This document shows, in pieces, positions 8,590 through 20,072 of a stretch of DNA of 21,868 bases (positions within the stretch are counted from its first letter, which is position 1; the number at the start of each line of letters is the position of its first letter). The DNA comes from Leptospira ellisii. GTDB lineage: Bacteria > Spirochaetota > Leptospiria > Leptospirales > Leptospiraceae. Position numbers and translations under genes: made by a program. The notes under the pieces are model-generated. The model saw only the letters and a list, made by a program, of their open reading frames with translations. It did not search any database and was not told the origin of the DNA. The stretch spans positions 1 to 21,868 of the forward strand of contig NZ_NPEF01000026.1 in assembly GCF_002811955.1 (NCBI RefSeq). Reading direction: 5' to 3'.

Positions 8590-8643
8590 TGGGATAATCC
8601 CAGGGAAGAAGGATCGTAAGGAGGAAGCAATCGTTTTTCCGGA

Positions 8644-8940
8644 TCAGAGTCCCAACTTTCCGTCCACCTTGAATTTCTTGAATACGTCCAAAAGATCCGG
8701 ACTTAGATTTTTGATCCGCATCTTAACTCCGTAGTTGTCCATGAGATTTTTAACGGTGAGAAGTTTCGCGATTCCGCTGGAGCTGATTTTTTTTACCGAA
8801 TCCATCATGAAGTCGACTTCGGTAAGAGTTCCGGTCGCGGCCTTTTTGGAGACCTCGTCGAATATCTTATCATAACCGTCGATCACCTGAGTATCGATCA
8901 GAACCTTCCCCGATTTTCCTTCCACGTTGAATTTTGACAT
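8644..8940 (-). CDS. STAS domain protein, anti-sigma-factor-antagonist type
   Basis: The 98-residue protein is one STAS domain. The N-terminal strand pattern (GKVLIDTQVIDGYD) and the central DFMMDSVKKISSSGIAKLL match the family. SSSG at about 53-56 corresponds to the D-S-[ST]-G segment whose Ser/Thr is phosphorylated in SpoIIAA/RsbV-type proteins; here Ser replaces the usual Asp before it. Such proteins release a sigma factor or other target from a kinase/anti-sigma partner. No partner kinase is adjacent. AAGGA lies 9 bases before the ATG. It precedes the ABC ATPase by 54 bp on the same strand and may head that operon, so it could alternatively regulate the exporter. Confidence 0.8.
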   Translation of the reverse strand: MSKFNVEGKSGKVLIDTQVIDGYDKIFDEVSKKAATGTLTEVDFMMDSVKKISSSGIAKLLTVKNLMDNYGVKMRIKNLSPDLLDVFKKFKVDGKLGL

Positions 8941-9011
8941 ATGATTTTTTCCTTAACTCGCTTTAGGAGTAGTTTACGGATTCGTTTTGTTCCGAAAATC
9001 GAATTTAGAAA

Positions 9012-9029
9012 CCGATCCTTTCGGATCGG
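9012..9029 (-). terminator. Possible intrinsic terminator between the broken methyltransferase and STAS genes
   Basis: CCGATCC (9012-9018) and GGATCGG (9023-9029) form a 7-bp GC-rich stem with a 4-base loop. Read on the minus strand, the stem is followed by GTTTCTAAATT, only moderately T-rich. It is well placed to end transcription of the methyltransferase gene before the STAS promoter. The rest of the 195-bp gap shows no gene. Confidence 0.35.
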
Positions 9030-9135
9030 AAACGGGTTCCCGATCGAATTCGAAACTCCCTTTCTTTAGTTCACAATCGTAGACGAAAGAAATTGCGATC
9101 TTCGGAGAATGATTTATATCATCCGATTCGTAAAT

Positions 9136-9914
<779 letters not shown>

Positions 9915-9945
9915 CAATAGTCAATCGTAATTTGATGAGACATAA

Positions 9946-9959
9946 TGTTTCCGGAAACA
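9946..9959. promoter_or_regulatory. 14-bp perfect palindrome upstream of the coiled-coil gene
   Basis: TGTTTCCGGAAACA is a perfect 14-bp palindrome placed 25 bp before the ATG at 9985. It directly abuts a -10-like CATAAT (9941-9946). This is the divergent gap shared with the methyltransferase gene. The position is that of an operator at the transcription start. No cognate regulator can be named. Confidence 0.4.
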
Positions 9960-9984
9960 AAGTGTCTATGGTAAATGAAATTCA

Positions 9985-13409
<3,425 letters not shown>

Positions 13410-13413
<4 letters not shown>

Positions 13414-13514
13414 AATATTCCTTGACGATCGGTCTTATGAAGTCTATGTCTCATTCGATTCGGAACCGTTCGGGAAATATCTTTTCGCGGATCGGAATCG
13501 ACGGCATTCGGTGA
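13410..13514 (+). other. 34-codon ORF overlapping the coiled-coil gene's stop by ATGA
   Basis: An ATG at 13410-13412 overlaps the TGA of the coiled-coil gene and opens a 34-residue frame (begins MKYSLTIGLMKSMSHSIRN, ends IGIDGIR) closing with TGA at 13512-13514. The overlap is the geometry of translational coupling, but there is no ribosome site and I do not recognise the peptide. The remaining bases 13515-13670 show no gene and no convincing terminator. Confidence 0.2.
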
Positions 13515-13639
13515 GAATGGTATCATTTTTTTTGAAAACAAAGGTAAGGTCGCAAAGGGAAAGGTTCTAAAAGGTTGTTCTTTTTCCGGGTAACTGAAAA
13601 GAATGCAAACAGGTACCGCAAACGGAAGTAAAACAAACT

Positions 13640-13689
<50 letters not shown>

Positions 13690-13712
13690 CTAAGACAGAG
13701 AGGAAGAACTCC

Positions 13713-13907
13713 ATGGCTGGAAAGAATGTCGAAAAAGAGACCCTGATCGTAACGAGCAAAGTGAAGGCTTACATTAAATCCAAAGGATTTATGACTTCCG
13801 GTGACGCGATTGACGGACTGAACGAAAAGATTCATCAACTCATTGATGATGCGGTAAAACGTACGGAATCCAACAAAAGAAGCACCGTTCGCCCGACCGA
13901 TTTCTGA
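13713..13907 (+). CDS. Bacterial histone-fold protein (HLp/Bd0055 type)
   Basis: The 64-residue protein aligns by eye with archaeal histones. Helix 1 is TSKVKAYIKSKG (14-25). A T-S-G-D turn leads to the long helix 2, DAIDGLNEKIHQLIDDAVKR (31-50) running to N54. Loop 2 is RSTVR, with the Arg-x-Thr pair (R56, T58), and helix 3 is a short stub, PTDF (61-64). The archaeal counterpart of the last part is RKTIKAEDI. Small histones of this kind are known from Bdellovibrio and Leptospira and bind DNA as dimers or tetramers. I chose ATG 13713 because AGGA at 13701-13704 is ideally spaced and the protein then equals a bare histone core. An upstream ATG at 13671 with GGAG at 13656-13659 would add a 14-residue Lys-rich tail. 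It is followed at once by map. Confidence 0.8.
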   Translation: MAGKNVEKETLIVTSKVKAYIKSKGFMTSGDAIDGLNEKIHQLIDDAVKRTESNKRSTVRPTDF

Positions 13908-13913
13908 TTCGAT

Positions 13914-14672
13914 TTGATCTTCATCAAAAATAAGAGCGAAATCGAAAAAATGAGAGCGGCCGGGAAACTGGCCGCTAAACTTTTGGATTATATTTCCTCA
14001 CACGTGAAACCGGGCGTTTCCACGCTCGAGATCAACGATCTTTGTGAGGAATTTACCCGAAAGCACGGCGCGAAATCGGCCCCCCTCGGTTACAAAGGAT
14101 TTCCTAAATCCGTTTGTACGTCTGTCAATCAAGTCGTCTGTCACGGGATTCCGAAATCGACGGACGTTCTGAAGAACGGAGACATCATCAACGTGGATGT
14201 AACCCCTCTTTTGGACGGATATCACGGGGATTCCTCCCGTACTTTCATAGTTGGCGGCAAAACCGAAACTGCGGTGGAAACCCTGGTGCGGGATACGGAA
14301 CGCGCGATGTATATCGGAATCGAACAGATTCGTCCCGGCAATCGTGTGAACGATATCGCAAACGCGATCGACGATTTTCTCACCCCCAAAGGATACGGAA
14401 TCGTGCGCGACTTGATGGGGCACGGAATCGGAAGAGGGTTTCACGAAGATCCTCAAGTTCCCCACTTCCGTCAGAACCGTAAGCTTGCTAAACTGGAACC
14501 GGGAATGATTTTTACCGTGGAGCCTATGGTCAATCTAGGAACCTGGCAGGTGAATTTTTCCAAAGAAGACCATTGGACCGTAACCACGAAGGACGGCAAG
14601 TGGTCCGCTCAGTTCGAACACACGATTCTTGTCACCGAAAAAGGCTATGAAATTTTAACCGTATCCGATTAA
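13914..14672 (+). CDS. map: Methionine aminopeptidase, type I
   Basis: This cytoplasmic enzyme removes the initiator Met from nascent proteins. The 252-residue length is standard. All five metal ligands are visible: D95 (NVDVTP), D106 (YHGDSSRT), H170 (MGHGIG), E203 (FTVEPM) and E235 (QFEHTIL). The substrate-site His residues H77 (VCHGIP) and H177 (GFHEDP) are also present. The start is a TTG, chosen because IFIKNKSEIEKMRAAGKLAA is the conserved type I N-terminus and the only other upstream option is blocked by the histone TGA at 13905-13907, which is in the same frame. There is no ribosome site, so translation probably depends on ribosomes finishing the histone. Confidence 0.96.
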   Translation: MIFIKNKSEIEKMRAAGKLAAKLLDYISSHVKPGVSTLEINDLCEEFTRKHGAKSAPLGYKGFPKSVCTSVNQVVCHGIPKSTDVLKNGDIINVDVTPLLDGYHGDSSRTFIVGGKTETAVETLVRDTERAMYIGIEQIRPGNRVNDIANAIDDFLTPKGYGIVRDLMGHGIGRGFHEDPQVPHFRQNRKLAKLEPGMIFTVEPMVNLGTWQVNFSKEDHWTVTTKDGKWSAQFEHTILVTEKGYEILTVSD

Positions 14673-14681
14673 TCTGGTGGC

Positions 14682-15599
<918 letters not shown>

Positions 15600-15660
15600 G
15601 GTTTTGCGAGCGGGGAAGTTTAGGGAATTCTAAATTAGAGTTTCGTAACGCCGATGTCGT

Positions 15661-16056
15661 TTAATAAATCTCTCTGGAAGTGTAGAGTTTCCATTCCAGA
15701 TGATACACCTTTCTGATTCCGTATTCGAAGGCCTCCTTCAGCGATCGGATTCTTTCCTCGTCGCTCAAAAACGCGGACGAAGAGGGAACCGGAACGACTT
15801 TGAAAATTTCGGAGCACAATTCCGGAAAAACGGTTTTGTGATTGGAGTGGAACGGTTTTAGTTCCCGCTCCTGAAACCCCCGAAGAGCGCCGACGACGGA
15901 TGCGAATAAGATCTGTTTGGAAAATCTTTCGCGGGGCATGGGGACGAGTCGAACCGCGGCGATCGCATCCGCATAGGAAATCCGTTTCGAATGTTTAGGA
16001 AGAAGCGAAAGTTCCGTTTTCGGGAATTTGATTTTTTCAGATAACTCTTTTTGCAT
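15661..16056 (-). CDS. Uncharacterised 131-residue protein
   Basis: I do not recognise the family. The sequence is mixed alpha/beta and soluble, with a basic N-terminal half (KHSKRISYADAIAAVRLVPM) and a C-terminal helical part (EERIRSLKEAFEYGIRKVYHLEWKLY). It has no signal peptide, span or metal-binding cluster. The start is the ATG at 16054-16056, 20 bp from the divergent queG ATG, without a Shine-Dalgarno site. The amino-acid make-up and codon use look like the neighbouring real genes, and the competing frames are shorter. It may be a Leptospira-specific protein, and its pairing with queG is positional only. Confidence 0.65.
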   Translation of the reverse strand: MQKELSEKIKFPKTELSLLPKHSKRISYADAIAAVRLVPMPRERFSKQILFASVVGALRGFQERELKPFHSNHKTVFPELCSEIFKVVPVPSSSAFLSDEERIRSLKEAFEYGIRKVYHLEWKLYTSREIY

Positions 16057-16079
16057 ATACTTTATATATCAAATTTATG
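16054..16079. promoter_or_regulatory. Very short divergent promoter region between the uncharacterised gene and queG
   Basis: The 20 bases between the two start codons are almost pure A/T, with TATACT and TATATA runs usable as -10 elements in either direction. Their distance to the ATGs implies almost no leader on either transcript. Any -35 element would have to lie inside the opposing coding sequence. Confidence 0.35.
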
Positions 16080-17033
16080 ATAGAAAGTAAAGAAATAATT
16101 TCCGAACTCGCCGAATCGATCGAAAACTCCGGTTTCGAACTGTACGGAATCTGTAAAGCCTACGTTCCCGAGGAGGATAAAACGAAAATTCTCTCTTGGG
16201 TCAAACGAGGAAACCACGGAAGAATGGATTGGTATCCGAAGAACATGGAACTTCGGCTCGAATTTAAAAACCTAGGATTCGAAGCGAAGTCGGTGATCGT
16301 ACTCGGAACGATTTATAACGATCCTGATTATGATAAAATCAGCAAAACGATGTCATTTCGATTTTCAAAGTATGCGATCGGAGAGGACTATCATCGCGTT
16401 CTTAAAAAATCGACCGCTTCCCTTTTGCGAACGTTACAGGAAAAATATCCGCATCATCGATTCCGTCAAGGAGTGGATTCCCTTCCCGTTCCGGAAAAAG
16501 TTCTGGCGCGGGAGGCGGGTTTGGGCTGGATCGGAAAGAACACCAATCTGATTCATCCGGAGTTCGGCTCCTTTTTTTTTCTGACCGTCCTGCTTACGGA
16601 TCTGCCGATTCATACGGTCGCGATTTCCGTAAAGGATCGATGCGGAACTTGCACCGCTTGTCTGGATTCCTGTCCCACCGGGGCTCTGCGTCCGTACGAA
16701 ATAGACGCGGGGAAATGTATCTCTCATCATACGTTGGAGGATCGTTCGGACATCGTTCCCGAAACGTTCGGTTGGATCGCGGGTTGCGATATTTGTCAGG
16801 ATGTATGTCCTTGGAATCGGGTTAAGGCGGCGAAAAAGGGAGTTCGTACTCTTCGGGAGGAATTTAAGGTCCGATCCGTGTTTCGAGAAAACCCGGATTC
16901 CATTTTGGAGTTTAACGAAGAGGAATTCCGCAGAAACTTCCAGGATTCGGCGATATCCAGGATGAATTTTTCCATGTTCCGCAGAAACGTTGAACTTTGT
17001 AAGCGTAACGTCTCCCGGGAAGAAAATCGATAG
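16077..17033 (+). CDS. queG: Epoxyqueuosine reductase
   Basis: QueG carries out the last step of queuosine synthesis in tRNA, reducing epoxyqueuosine with cobalamin and two [4Fe-4S] clusters in the cytoplasm. The 318-residue protein shows the ferredoxin-like cluster motif C189-x2-C192-x2-C195-x3-C199 (CGTCTACLDSCPTG). A second group, CDICQDVCPWN (C237, C240, C244), follows. The segment DSLPVPEKVLAREAGLGWIGKN, in pieces, holds the catalytic-site Asp at D134. The N-terminal GMDWY-like stretch (HGRMDWYPKN) is typical. Length matches the shorter bacterial forms, which lack HEAT repeats at the end. It is convergent with the tetR-like gene, 11 bp apart. Confidence 0.95.
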   Translation: MIESKEIISELAESIENSGFELYGICKAYVPEEDKTKILSWVKRGNHGRMDWYPKNMELRLEFKNLGFEAKSVIVLGTIYNDPDYDKISKTMSFRFSKYAIGEDYHRVLKKSTASLLRTLQEKYPHHRFRQGVDSLPVPEKVLAREAGLGWIGKNTNLIHPEFGSFFFLTVLLTDLPIHTVAISVKDRCGTCTACLDSCPTGALRPYEIDAGKCISHHTLEDRSDIVPETFGWIAGCDICQDVCPWNRVKAAKKGVRTLREEFKVRSVFRENPDSILEFNEEEFRRNFQDSAISRMNFSMFRRNVELCKRNVSREENR

Positions 17034-17044
17034 GCGGTTCTTCG

Positions 17045-17746
17045 CTACTCGGATCGATTCGAAGTTCTTTTACTTTCGATTTTCTTTCTTTTCGATCCGC
17101 TTTTTTTCGCGACGGTCTTCTTCGGCGATTTTACGGACGTATGTTCGGTGGAGACGGGAGCCGTTTCGATCGCGTAGTATCGGACGAGCATATCCTGCGC
17201 CATATACAGGGCCTCCTTCAAAGGAACCTCCTCCGGATCCAGATACCATTGTAGATACAATCCGTCGAAAAGCGCCAACAGAAGCGAAGCCTTCAGGTGT
17301 GCGTCGGATATATTAGAATTTTCGAATGGAAGATGCTCGGAGAGTTTTCTTCGGAATCCGCGATACATTTCGAAAACCTTTTTCCGAGCCTTGGAATCCG
17401 CGGATTCGTTCAGGATCAGTGTAAAAAAGATCCCGTTAGCTTCCGGGGTTCCTATGAAAAAATCGGCGAATTTTTCGAACAGATACGGAAGGGCCGCTTC
17501 GCCGGCGGCCAGCCCCTCCCGTACGGAGGTTTCCACTTCCAGAAAAAGACGGTCCACGAGTTCGATCACCAGACCTTCTCTGGAACCGAAATGCCATAGG
17601 ATGCTGCTTTTGGCGATTCCGGAATATTCGGAAAGCCGATCCAAACTCGTGTTCAGAATTCCATGAATGGAAACCAGATGTTTAAAATCGGAGAGAAGTT
17701 TTTCCCTCGTGTTTTTTCCCCGGGACGTCGGTCCGGAATTAACCAT
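17045..17746 (-). CDS. TetR family regulator with an H1-like basic tail
   Basis: The 233-residue protein has an N-terminal DNA-binding domain (about 12-60) with LNTSLDRLSEYSGIAKSSILWHFGSREGL as its helix-turn-helix, the usual TetR signature. The ligand and dimer domain reaches about residue 195. The unusual part is residues about 205-231: KSPKKTVAKK followed by SGSKRKKIESKR, a Lys/Arg-rich, presumably disordered tail. Its start overlaps the end of the GMC gene by 8 bp (ATGGTTAA), so it belongs to that operon. The likely target is the long palindrome at 19859-19898, giving autoregulation. The inducer is unknown; a substrate of the oxidoreductase is the obvious guess. Confidence 0.88.
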   Translation of the reverse strand: MVNSGPTSRGKNTREKLLSDFKHLVSIHGILNTSLDRLSEYSGIAKSSILWHFGSREGLVIELVDRLFLEVETSVREGLAAGEAALPYLFEKFADFFIGTPEANGIFFTLILNESADSKARKKVFEMYRGFRRKLSEHLPFENSNISDAHLKASLLLALFDGLYLQWYLDPEEVPLKEALYMAQDMLVRYYAIETAPVSTEHTSVKSPKKTVAKKSGSKRKKIESKRTSNRSE

Positions 17747-19301
17747 GTCGGCTCCAGTGTTCCAGGATTTTCTGAGAAGCGATCATACTAAACGCCATGA
17801 TCGTAAAACTCGGATCCACCGAAGAGGAGGTGGGAAACACCGAAGAATCGCTTACATATAGATTTTTCGTTCCATGAACCCGATGCGAACTGTCCACAAC
17901 GCTCGTTCGAGGATCGGATCCCATTCTGCAACCCCCTCCCGGGTGAGGCGCGGCCATCAAGGAAGTGACCGGTTCCAAAGTAAGTTCGTCGATTCGGTTC
18001 AATTCCGATTCGGAACGGATGGTCAATCCGGACGCATTCGGGATCAATACTTCTTTGGCTCCCGCTTTCAGGTTGAGGATCGTCTGTTTTTTATAACTGT
18101 CTTTCATCATTTTTTTCGTGATCGGTCCGAACGAATAATTCACTCGTCTTCGGTTTCCGTCCCAAGCGACGTTGCCCAATTCCGTTTCCACGTCGTCCAA
18201 CCAGGAAATGGTTCCTCCCAATCGGGGAAGGTTTTTCATATAACGTTCGTGTCGTTCACCGAATCCGGGAAGTGTGGCTCCGACGGCTCCCGGTTGTAGC
18301 TGATTGGGCATGAGCATATAGCCGCCTTCTCGGTAGTTTCCGTTTTCATCGTAACGAGCCAACCGAAATTCTTCCACTCCGTACGCTGCGGGAATGTTTC
18401 TCCATTGAACGATCTCCTCTTCGAACAGGGAATGTACGAAAAGCGTAGGATTGATGGATAGAAATTCTCCGAGGGCGGGGAGTTTTTTCTTCCATCCGTT
18501 TTTCAACAAAAACGTGGAACTTCCGAATCCTCCTGCCGCGACGACGAACACGTTCGCCTTTACGGAAAGTTCGATTCCGTTTTCCTTTAGGGTTCTTCGA
18601 TCGATCATCCGTGCGCGGAGGGATTCGATCCTGTCGCCTTTTACCGTCAATTCGACCGCTTTACAATCGGCGTATATGTCGGCGCCGGCGGCGATCGCCA
18701 TGGGAATTTGTGTTACGAGCTGGCTTTGTTTGGCTCCGAACGCGCAACCCTGCATACAATGACCGGACTTTTGACAGTTTTTTCTCGCCTGCGGAACCCT
18801 TCTTCCTTCCCAACCTAACGAGTGTGAGGCGGTCCGTACCAGCTGGTTCATCCCGCGGGAGAATTCGTCTCCCGCGGGATGTACGTTCAGTCTTTTTTCG
18901 AGAACGGGCCAGAACGGAGCCAGGTCGTTTTCGGTATGGCCTTCGATTCCGTATTTTTTCTCCCAAAGAAGAAGTTTGTCGTTCGGCGTCCGGTAACTGT
19001 CCGCCCAGTAGTGGACCGAAGCTCCGCCTACGTTGTTCCCGTAGACGATGTTGATCGTCCCGTCCTCGGTGGTCGCGAGGTTTCTTTCTCCGGAAACCTT
19101 TGCGGCCATATTCAGTTCGTGATTGTCGAACGTTCCCGTGTGATAATAGCCTCCTTGTTCGATCAGAACCACCTTTTTACCAGCTTGAGCGAGTTGAAGC
19201 GCGAGTGTCGAGCCTCCGCAGCCCGTTCCGACCACGCATACGTCCGCGTTTACGGTGCGATCCGCTTCGATATGTTTCCATTCGTAAATTCTTCCGGACA
19301 T
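17739..19301 (-). CDS. GMC family FAD-dependent oxidoreductase
   Basis: The 520-residue enzyme begins its Rossmann fold with VVGTGCGGS at 23-31 and the ribose-binding acidic residue E48. The GMC body follows, ending with HPGGGCRMG (H453 is the expected catalytic His). The C-terminal DSSVFPTSSSVDPSFTI has Asp at 496 where most GMC enzymes have Asn or His. A cysteine group, NCQKSGHCMQGC (C176, C182, C186), resembles that of long-chain alcohol oxidases and gluconate-dehydrogenase-type enzymes. It should oxidise an alcohol or sugar alcohol and pass electrons onward with the small subunit encoded 9 bp upstream. There is no signal peptide. The substrate cannot be told from sequence. Confidence 0.9.
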   Translation of the reverse strand: MSGRIYEWKHIEADRTVNADVCVVGTGCGGSTLALQLAQAGKKVVLIEQGGYYHTGTFDNHELNMAAKVSGERNLATTEDGTINIVYGNNVGGASVHYWADSYRTPNDKLLLWEKKYGIEGHTENDLAPFWPVLEKRLNVHPAGDEFSRGMNQLVRTASHSLGWEGRRVPQARKNCQKSGHCMQGCAFGAKQSQLVTQIPMAIAAGADIYADCKAVELTVKGDRIESLRARMIDRRTLKENGIELSVKANVFVVAAGGFGSSTFLLKNGWKKKLPALGEFLSINPTLFVHSLFEEEIVQWRNIPAAYGVEEFRLARYDENGNYREGGYMLMPNQLQPGAVGATLPGFGERHERYMKNLPRLGGTISWLDDVETELGNVAWDGNRRRVNYSFGPITKKMMKDSYKKQTILNLKAGAKEVLIPNASGLTIRSESELNRIDELTLEPVTSLMAAPHPGGGCRMGSDPRTSVVDSSHRVHGTKNLYVSDSSVFPTSSSVDPSFTIMAFSMIASQKILEHWSRHG

Positions 19302-19310
19302 GTTCGTCTC

Positions 19311-19865
19311 CTATCTATTTCGTATGAGATTTTTATAATATATTCTCGATTCGCTCAACGTTTCCGGAAAATTTCCGAAAGGGCCGTCGTAACCGATCGT
19401 CTTCCATGTGCTTTCGTGTCCGTAATACGCGAGAAAGGTCACCATTCGCACGCTGGATACGACGAGACGCACGAATCGGGATTCGGTCTCCAACGCGGTA
19501 TTCAAAAAGGTTCTAGCTTCCTCCTTCGAAAGACGCGAAAATCGACTCCAATAACCGAATCGTATCGGAAGGAATTCCAAAAGCAAAAGCGCCAGCGCGA
19601 AATCCCCCGAGATGTTTTCATCCACGAAAAAAAGTTCCTCGTCCAACCGTTCGATCACCTGTGCGGTGCGGAGGTCCGGAAATTCGTCGGAATCGGGAAG
19701 AACTGCTTTCGCAAAGGATCGCAGAGTTTCCTCTCCGCGCGGACCTAAAAAAAGCCCTGCGGTTTTTTGGAAGGATCGAAGAACCCAGGCGGTCGCGCCG
19801 AACAGAATCAAGCCGACCGCCGATCCCCAGATGAATTTTTTTCGAGTGAGTTTGATTTGATTCAT
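19311..19865 (-). CDS. Gluconate 2-dehydrogenase subunit 3-like small subunit
   Basis: The 184-residue protein has an N-terminal hydrophobic segment (about 12-28, FIWGSAVGLILFGATAW) preceded by LTRKK. That resembles a Tat-type signal with RK in place of RR, or simply a membrane anchor. The rest matches the small-subunit family: EETLRSFAKAVLPDSDEFPD near the start and FLAYYGHESTWKTIGYDGP near the end. Such proteins accompany GMC-type catalytic subunits, helping export or membrane binding and electron transfer. It is the first gene of the operon, 9 bp ahead of the GMC gene. Its ATG lies inside the left arm of the palindrome at 19859-19898, and no ribosome site is visible. Confidence 0.75.
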   Translation of the reverse strand: MNQIKLTRKKFIWGSAVGLILFGATAWVLRSFQKTAGLFLGPRGEETLRSFAKAVLPDSDEFPDLRTAQVIERLDEELFFVDENISGDFALALLLLEFLPIRFGYWSRFSRLSKEEARTFLNTALETESRFVRLVVSSVRMVTFLAYYGHESTWKTIGYDGPFGNFPETLSESRIYYKNLIRNR

Positions 19866-19898
19866 AATTGTACCGAATGGTCAGTACAATTATGAATC
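19859..19898. promoter_or_regulatory. 40-bp palindrome, probable TetR operator overlapping the start of the GMC operon
   Basis: The arms GATTCATAATTGTAC (19859-19873) and GTACAATTATGAATC (19884-19898) are perfect complements, separated by 10 bases. The centre reads ACCGAATGGTCAGT, which has the AC-x-GA-x4-TC-x-GT symmetry typical of TetR operators. It contains the ATG of the small-subunit gene. On the minus strand a TTTACA and a TAATTG 15 bases apart would place the RNA start inside it. Binding would block both initiation of transcription and, as an RNA hairpin, the start codon. Confidence 0.65.
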
Positions 19899-20012
19899 TT
19901 AGGATTCTGTAAACCAAAAAAAGGGAAGCGCCGGGACGAAATCCGTCGGATCCGATCCGAAATTTTCTTCCGCGCCGGAAAATGGGTCAAATATGTCAAA
20001 AAAGGTTTTTAA

Positions 20013-20052
20013 AATGCCGAAAATCTGATCTAATATCCACCTCTTCGGCATT
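20013..20052. repeat. Inverted repeat upstream of the sensor kinase
   Basis: AATGCCGAA (20013-20021) and TTCGGCATT (20044-20052) are perfect 9-bp complements with a 22-base spacer that contains a -10-like TAATAT (20031-20036). The repeat ends 20 bp before the kinase ATG. It could be an operator flanking the promoter, or a stem-loop in the leader. The rest of the 174-bp gap shows nothing else. Confidence 0.4.
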
Positions 20053-20072
20053 CGGGGAAACGATTCGAATCC

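Noticed and set aside
15600..15660. A terminator between the convergent DUF350 and unknown genes
   Set aside because: The only hairpin has a 5-bp A/T-rich stem with no U-run on either strand.
18879..19748. A 289-codon plus-strand frame across the GMC and small-subunit genes
   Set aside because: It runs antisense through two genes with clear family motifs and spans their junction. Its composition looks like an antisense shadow.
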